From Candidatus Omnitrophota bacterium (GTDB lineage: Bacteria > Ratteibacteria > UBA8468 > MWAK01), in contig JAPLMK010000003.1 in NCBI GenBank assembly GCA_026387085.1, positions 1 through 8,867 of the forward strand: a stretch of 8,867 nt of DNA. Direction: 5' to 3'. Both the position numbers and the translations under genes were made by a program. The notes beneath the pieces are model-generated. The model did no database searches and was not told the DNA's origin. It worked only from the letters and a program-made list of their open reading frames with translations. Each line of letters starts with the position of its first letter. Positions within the stretch are counted from its first letter, which is position 1. Positions 6,147 to 8,867 of the stretch are shown piece after piece.

Positions 6147-7904
6147 TTAATTCGTCCGCTTAAAAATCACAACGTAGGGATTCGGATAACACCAATCCCT
6201 GGGGGACAGGGCCGTCCGGTTAAACCTAAATCCGAAGACCTGCGCCGGATTCTCGAACTTTTTCCAAACCCGGTAATCCCGCAAAAAATTGTTCAACGAT
6301 TCCCCCGGAATAGACTGAATCTCATATTCGCTGCAAAGGAAATACTCCGGCTTGTCCTTATCCAGCAGTTTTTTGTCCAATCCAACCGGAAACAAATTAT
6401 AGCGGTAAAAAGCAAAAGGCGGCGTTCGAAAAGGAGCGGGGGGCTGCATCAAACCAATGCTTTCTCCGGGCGCGATGTTATGATTAATCCAATCACCGGC
6501 TTCATCCCGGACATTACGCTGGTTGAATATTTTAACATACGATACCGTGTAAAGCAACTGATAAATGAATGCGCAGATACAAACCGATCTGAAGAGATTA
6601 TTCCACATTTTACCCGGGAAGCTGCCGAAAAAAAACCGTGCGACAATCAGGCAGGCAAACGGCGCGAGAAATACACCCCCTCTCCGAACATACCACGGAG
6701 TAAAACAACTGAAAAATAAAAAGGAACAAACAAAAAATAGAATCAAAAAAATATCTTGCCGCTTATTCGTCTTGTTTTTTAAATTTAAAACTACTCCAAA
6801 AAGTAAAAGGAGAACGAAGAACAAACCAAAACCGGCTTTCAAAGCGCCGAAAAGATAATATACCGGGGCAAAATGGAAAGCAGGTTCCATTTGTTTGTCA
6901 TATTTCAGTACTTCTGCATAAGCGCTATGAGCGATAACCGCATACGGATTGGTCAAAATAAAAACCGCCGCGGCGCAAAAAAGAGCCAACACCGTCCCTT
7001 TAAGGAAAATATGTAAATTGTCCCTGCTTTTATTTTGATGATAATAAATTAAAAAACTTATCGGCAGCGAAACCAGTGAAAAAATAAAAAAGACTATCGA
7101 TCCGGCCGCCAGCCCGGCAAAAATACCGGCAAGCGCATAAAATCTCAACCGATTTTTTTCAAGCAAGAAACTGGCCGCGTAAAAAGACAACAGCACGAAC
7201 AAAAACCCGAAAGTATAAGGAGAAGCGTAATGATTCCTGACAACAACAATCGGGGCAATTGCAAGCAGGAAAGCGGCCAGCATTCCTTCCCGGGCGCCGT
7301 AAAACTTCTTGCCCAAACGATAAAGAAAATAAACAGCGGCGGCCGTTGCTAAAACACCCAAAAACCGAATAACCATATAAATATTTCCCATTTCATCCGG
7401 GTTAAGCAAATAATACGACAGGTCGCTTTTAAGATTAACGAGCCCGGTTGGTTTCAAGAGAAAAAGCAAAAATCCGCTCGTGTAAATATAGGCCCCGCCA
7501 CAAGAAAAAATCTTGGGGTTGAACTCCCGCTTCTTTAAATCAATATTCGACAACCCGATTATGGCCATATGTTCATCCGGGGAGTACGCCCTCAATAGAT
7601 AGGTTCGCATTGCATTGACGGTCGCTTTTTCTACCAAAAACTTTTTTTTACCTACGGTTACATTGAATTTTTGTTTTTCGTTATAGGTTAACGGATATTC
7701 ATAGTTCTCGTATTTTATCGCATCCCTAATCTCCGCCCTGGTTTCTTTCATCAACGGAACAAATGCGTTCAAAAACGCCTGATTCTCAAAAATCAACTTC
7801 GCGCGCTCCTGGCTCGGAACTCCCCAATTAATACCCAAAACATTAAGCAAAAGGGCGAGCAAAATAATAATAACGACGCAGAACTTTTCTTGTCCAGAAG
7901 TCAT
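6147..7904 (-). CDS. GT39-like (PMT/ArnT-type) multi-pass membrane glycosyltransferase
   Basis: The 585 residues have many membrane segments, including about 8-25, 174-196, 207-222, 229-247, 256-288, 302-318, 352-374, 384-401, 411-427 and 440-458, followed by a soluble C-terminal part (about 460-585) with DEAGDWINHNIAPGESIGL (467-485), typical of bacterial GT39 tails. The acidic pair in YSPDEH (107-112) fits the catalytic Asp-Glu motif of the first outer loop of GT39/GT83 enzymes, which transfer sugars from polyprenyl phosphates outside the membrane. Between helix 1 and this motif lies an unusually long charged stretch (about 31-106). The start is placed at ATG 7904, preceded by GGGAAGGG and directly followed by helix 1; a TTG start at 7982 would add 26 polar residues and overlap the upstream gene. 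It sits between two GT2 genes that could supply its lipid-linked donor. Its G+C content looks lower than that of the left half of the window. Confidence 0.85.
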   Translation of the reverse strand: MTSGQEKFCVVIIILLALLLNVLGINWGVPSQERAKLIFENQAFLNAFVPLMKETRAEIRDAIKYENYEYPLTYNEKQKFNVTVGKKKFLVEKATVNAMRTYLLRAYSPDEHMAIIGLSNIDLKKREFNPKIFSCGGAYIYTSGFLLFLLKPTGLVNLKSDLSYYLLNPDEMGNIYMVIRFLGVLATAAAVYFLYRLGKKFYGAREGMLAAFLLAIAPIVVVRNHYASPYTFGFLFVLLSFYAASFLLEKNRLRFYALAGIFAGLAAGSIVFFIFSLVSLPISFLIYYHQNKSRDNLHIFLKGTVLALFCAAAVFILTNPYAVIAHSAYAEVLKYDKQMEPAFHFAPVYYLFGALKAGFGLFFVLLLLFGVVLNLKNKTNKRQDIFLILFFVCSFLFFSCFTPWYVRRGGVFLAPFACLIVARFFFGSFPGKMWNNLFRSVCICAFIYQLLYTVSYVKIFNQRNVRDEAGDWINHNIAPGESIGLMQPPAPFRTPPFAFYRYNLFPVGLDKKLLDKDKPEYFLCSEYEIQSIPGESLNNFLRDYRVWKKFENPAQVFGFRFNRTALSPRDWCYPNPYVVIFKRTN

Positions 7905-7907
7905 TGT

Positions 7908-7915
7908 CCCTTCCC
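7908..7915 (-). promoter_or_regulatory. Purine-rich ribosome binding site deciding the GT39-like start
   Basis: GGGAAGGG ends 3 bases before ATG at 7904. This supports the internal ATG over the TTG at 7982. The spacing to the nearest G-run is short, so part of the motif further upstream may be what is used. Confidence 0.5.
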
Positions 7916-7947
7916 GGTATTTGATTAAACCCAAGACGCCAAACGCG

Positions 7948-8712
7948 TTACCGCCTAATTTCCTTTCTTTTGTTTTCGGCAACGAGCCATGCGATTTTTT
8001 TTATTCCCAGAAAACAGAAAAAATACTGAATCAAAACAACCAGAGAACGTATCCCGTAAACAACGCTCCTCGCAAAATTAATTGAAGATGCTTCATCGAA
8101 ATACCTTACCGCGATGGGAATATCGCCGACTTTATACCCGAAATACACTGCCTGTATCAAGATCTGGGTATCAAAAACAAAGTCGTTGGAATTTTTTTCG
8201 TAAGGAATCGCTTCCAAAACTTCTCTCTTGTATACCCGGAACCCGCTGTGCCATTCCCCAAGATTTTGGCCGGTGACAAAATTTTCAACGGTAGTTAAAA
8301 ATCGGTTTGCCAGATATTTATACCGCGGCATTCCGCAACCAAGCGCTTCCTTTCTGGACCTTATTCTGTTTCCCAATATCACGTCGCAAACGCCCAAATC
8401 CAAAAGGCCCAGCGCGTGTGGAATAATCCTGGCGTCATACTGATAATCCGGGTGGAGCATAATAACCACCTCCGCGCCTTTTGCGAGAGCGAGCCGATAA
8501 CAAGTCTTTTGGTTTCCGCCGTAACCTTTATTTTCTTCGTGCAAAACAACAGTCAGACCAAGCGACCGGGCGATAGCAACAGTATTGTCCTTGCTTTTAT
8601 CATCTACCAGAATTATTTCATCAACTGTCCCCGCCGGTATTTCCCGTATGGTTTTTTCTAAGGTTTTTTCAGCATTATATGCCGGCATCACCACGATAGT
8701 TTTTATCATCAT
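7948..8712 (-). CDS. Family 2 glycosyltransferase, dolichyl/polyprenyl-phosphate sugar synthase-like (DPM1-type)
   Basis: A 254-residue GT-A enzyme. VVMPAYNAEKTLEKTI (7-22) is the family start, ILVDDKSKDNT (34-44) holds the nucleotide-binding aspartates D37/D38, and HEENKGYGGNQKT (58-70) is the helix following it. MLHPDYQYD (85-93) contains the DxD-equivalent, and LGEWHSGFRVYKREVL (151-166) is the acceptor-side motif. Residues about 217-237 are hydrophobic and may lie on the membrane; there is no DPM1-type helix pair. The likely reaction is transfer of a hexose from a nucleotide sugar to polyprenyl phosphate, making a donor for the GT39-like enzymes on either side. The start at 8712 shares one base with the upstream stop (TAATG), and a second ATG follows at once; a GGGGA stands about 9 bases upstream. 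It ends 43 bases before the next gene. Sugar specificity is unknown. Confidence 0.9.
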   Translation of the reverse strand: MMIKTIVVMPAYNAEKTLEKTIREIPAGTVDEIILVDDKSKDNTVAIARSLGLTVVLHEENKGYGGNQKTCYRLALAKGAEVVIMLHPDYQYDARIIPHALGLLDLGVCDVILGNRIRSRKEALGCGMPRYKYLANRFLTTVENFVTGQNLGEWHSGFRVYKREVLEAIPYEKNSNDFVFDTQILIQAVYFGYKVGDIPIAVRYFDEASSINFARSVVYGIRSLVVLIQYFFCFLGIKKIAWLVAENKRKEIRR

Positions 8713-8867
8713 TATTTTGTCCCCGGGTCAGAATGCGCCTTAAACCTCTTGCGGGATGCCGCCGCATTGAAAGCATAAGCGGCAAAAAGAATAATATAAG
8801 GCATAATCGCTTCCCGATACCGCAATACCGTCTTAAAAAACAGTATTACCGGCAACGACCAAACGAT
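8712..8867 (-). CDS. C-terminal end of a membrane protein, probably a second GT39-like glycosyltransferase
   Basis: The frame is open from the window edge to a TAA at 8712-8714, giving 51 residues. It reads a hydrophobic stretch (SLPVILFF), then RYREAIMPYIILFAAYAF, then a short basic, polar tail. A final helix preceded by an RYR-x-x-x-MP motif is typical of the last membrane segment of bacterial GT39 enzymes, where forms such as RYRxPxxPFLIILAAYG are common. Its stop overlaps the next start as TAATG, so the two genes are surely in one transcript. The rest lies outside the window, so the family call is only a fair guess; another membrane protein of surface glycan synthesis is possible. Confidence 0.6.
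   Translation of the reverse strand: MVWSLPVILFFKTVLRYREAIMPYIILFAAYAFNAAASRKRFKAHSDPGTK

Noticed and set aside
7905..7982. TTG at 7982 as the start of the GT39-like gene
   Set aside because: It overlaps the GT2 gene by 35 bases, adds 26 polar residues before helix 1, and has no clear binding site, unlike ATG at 7904.

Overview
The window is a dense stretch of bacterial DNA. Every gene I can support lies on the minus strand, so transcription runs from base 8867 towards base 1. Genes are separated by 0 to 71 bases or overlap by 1 to 4 bases. Most starts have a good Shine-Dalgarno sequence, and the code is standard. The gene mix (a NagB-like protein, a DegT aminotransferase, a Gfo/Idh dehydrogenase, a single-domain ceramidase-like protein, and GT2/GT39 glycosyltransferases) looks like an uncultured bacterium of the PVC/Omnitrophota type. 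That placement is an impression from gene content, not a demonstrated affiliation. There are no RNA genes, CRISPR arrays, insertion sequences or integrase genes, and no gene-free stretch longer than 71 bases.

Region A (about 8867 to 4519) is a glycosyltransferase module. In transcription order it holds the C-terminal end of a membrane protein resembling GT39 transferases, a GT2 polyprenyl-phosphate sugar synthase-like enzyme, a complete GT39-like multi-pass membrane glycosyltransferase, a second GT2 enzyme, and a SAM-dependent methyltransferase with a probable N-terminal winged helix. The likely logic is that GT2 enzymes load sugars onto a polyprenyl-phosphate lipid and GT39 enzymes transfer them outside the membrane, for a surface glycan or glycolipid.

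Region B (4472 to 1) is a four-gene module: a zinc-site protein of the neutral ceramidase N-terminal domain family, a Gfo/Idh/MocA dehydrogenase, a DegT/DnrJ/EryC1/StrS aminotransferase and a glucosamine-6-phosphate deaminase-like protein that is cut by the window edge. A sigma70-type promoter (TTGACA, 18 bases, TAAAAT) sits over the end of the methyltransferase gene, directly upstream of this module, so region B can probably be transcribed on its own. A dehydrogenase that makes a keto sugar or keto cyclitol, followed by a PLP aminotransferase, is the known route to 3-amino sugars and aminocyclitols. The ceramidase-like protein keeps candidate zinc ligands but has Asn where ceramidases have their catalytic Ser. 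The NagB-like protein keeps Asp, His and Glu active-site positions but has Val at the Asp141 position and a changed phosphate loop. Together they suggest an uncharacterised amino-sugar or aminocyclitol pathway in which two familiar folds do altered chemistry; this is inference. The leader of the NagB-like gene can fold so that its ribosome binding site is paired, with an alternative pairing that frees it.
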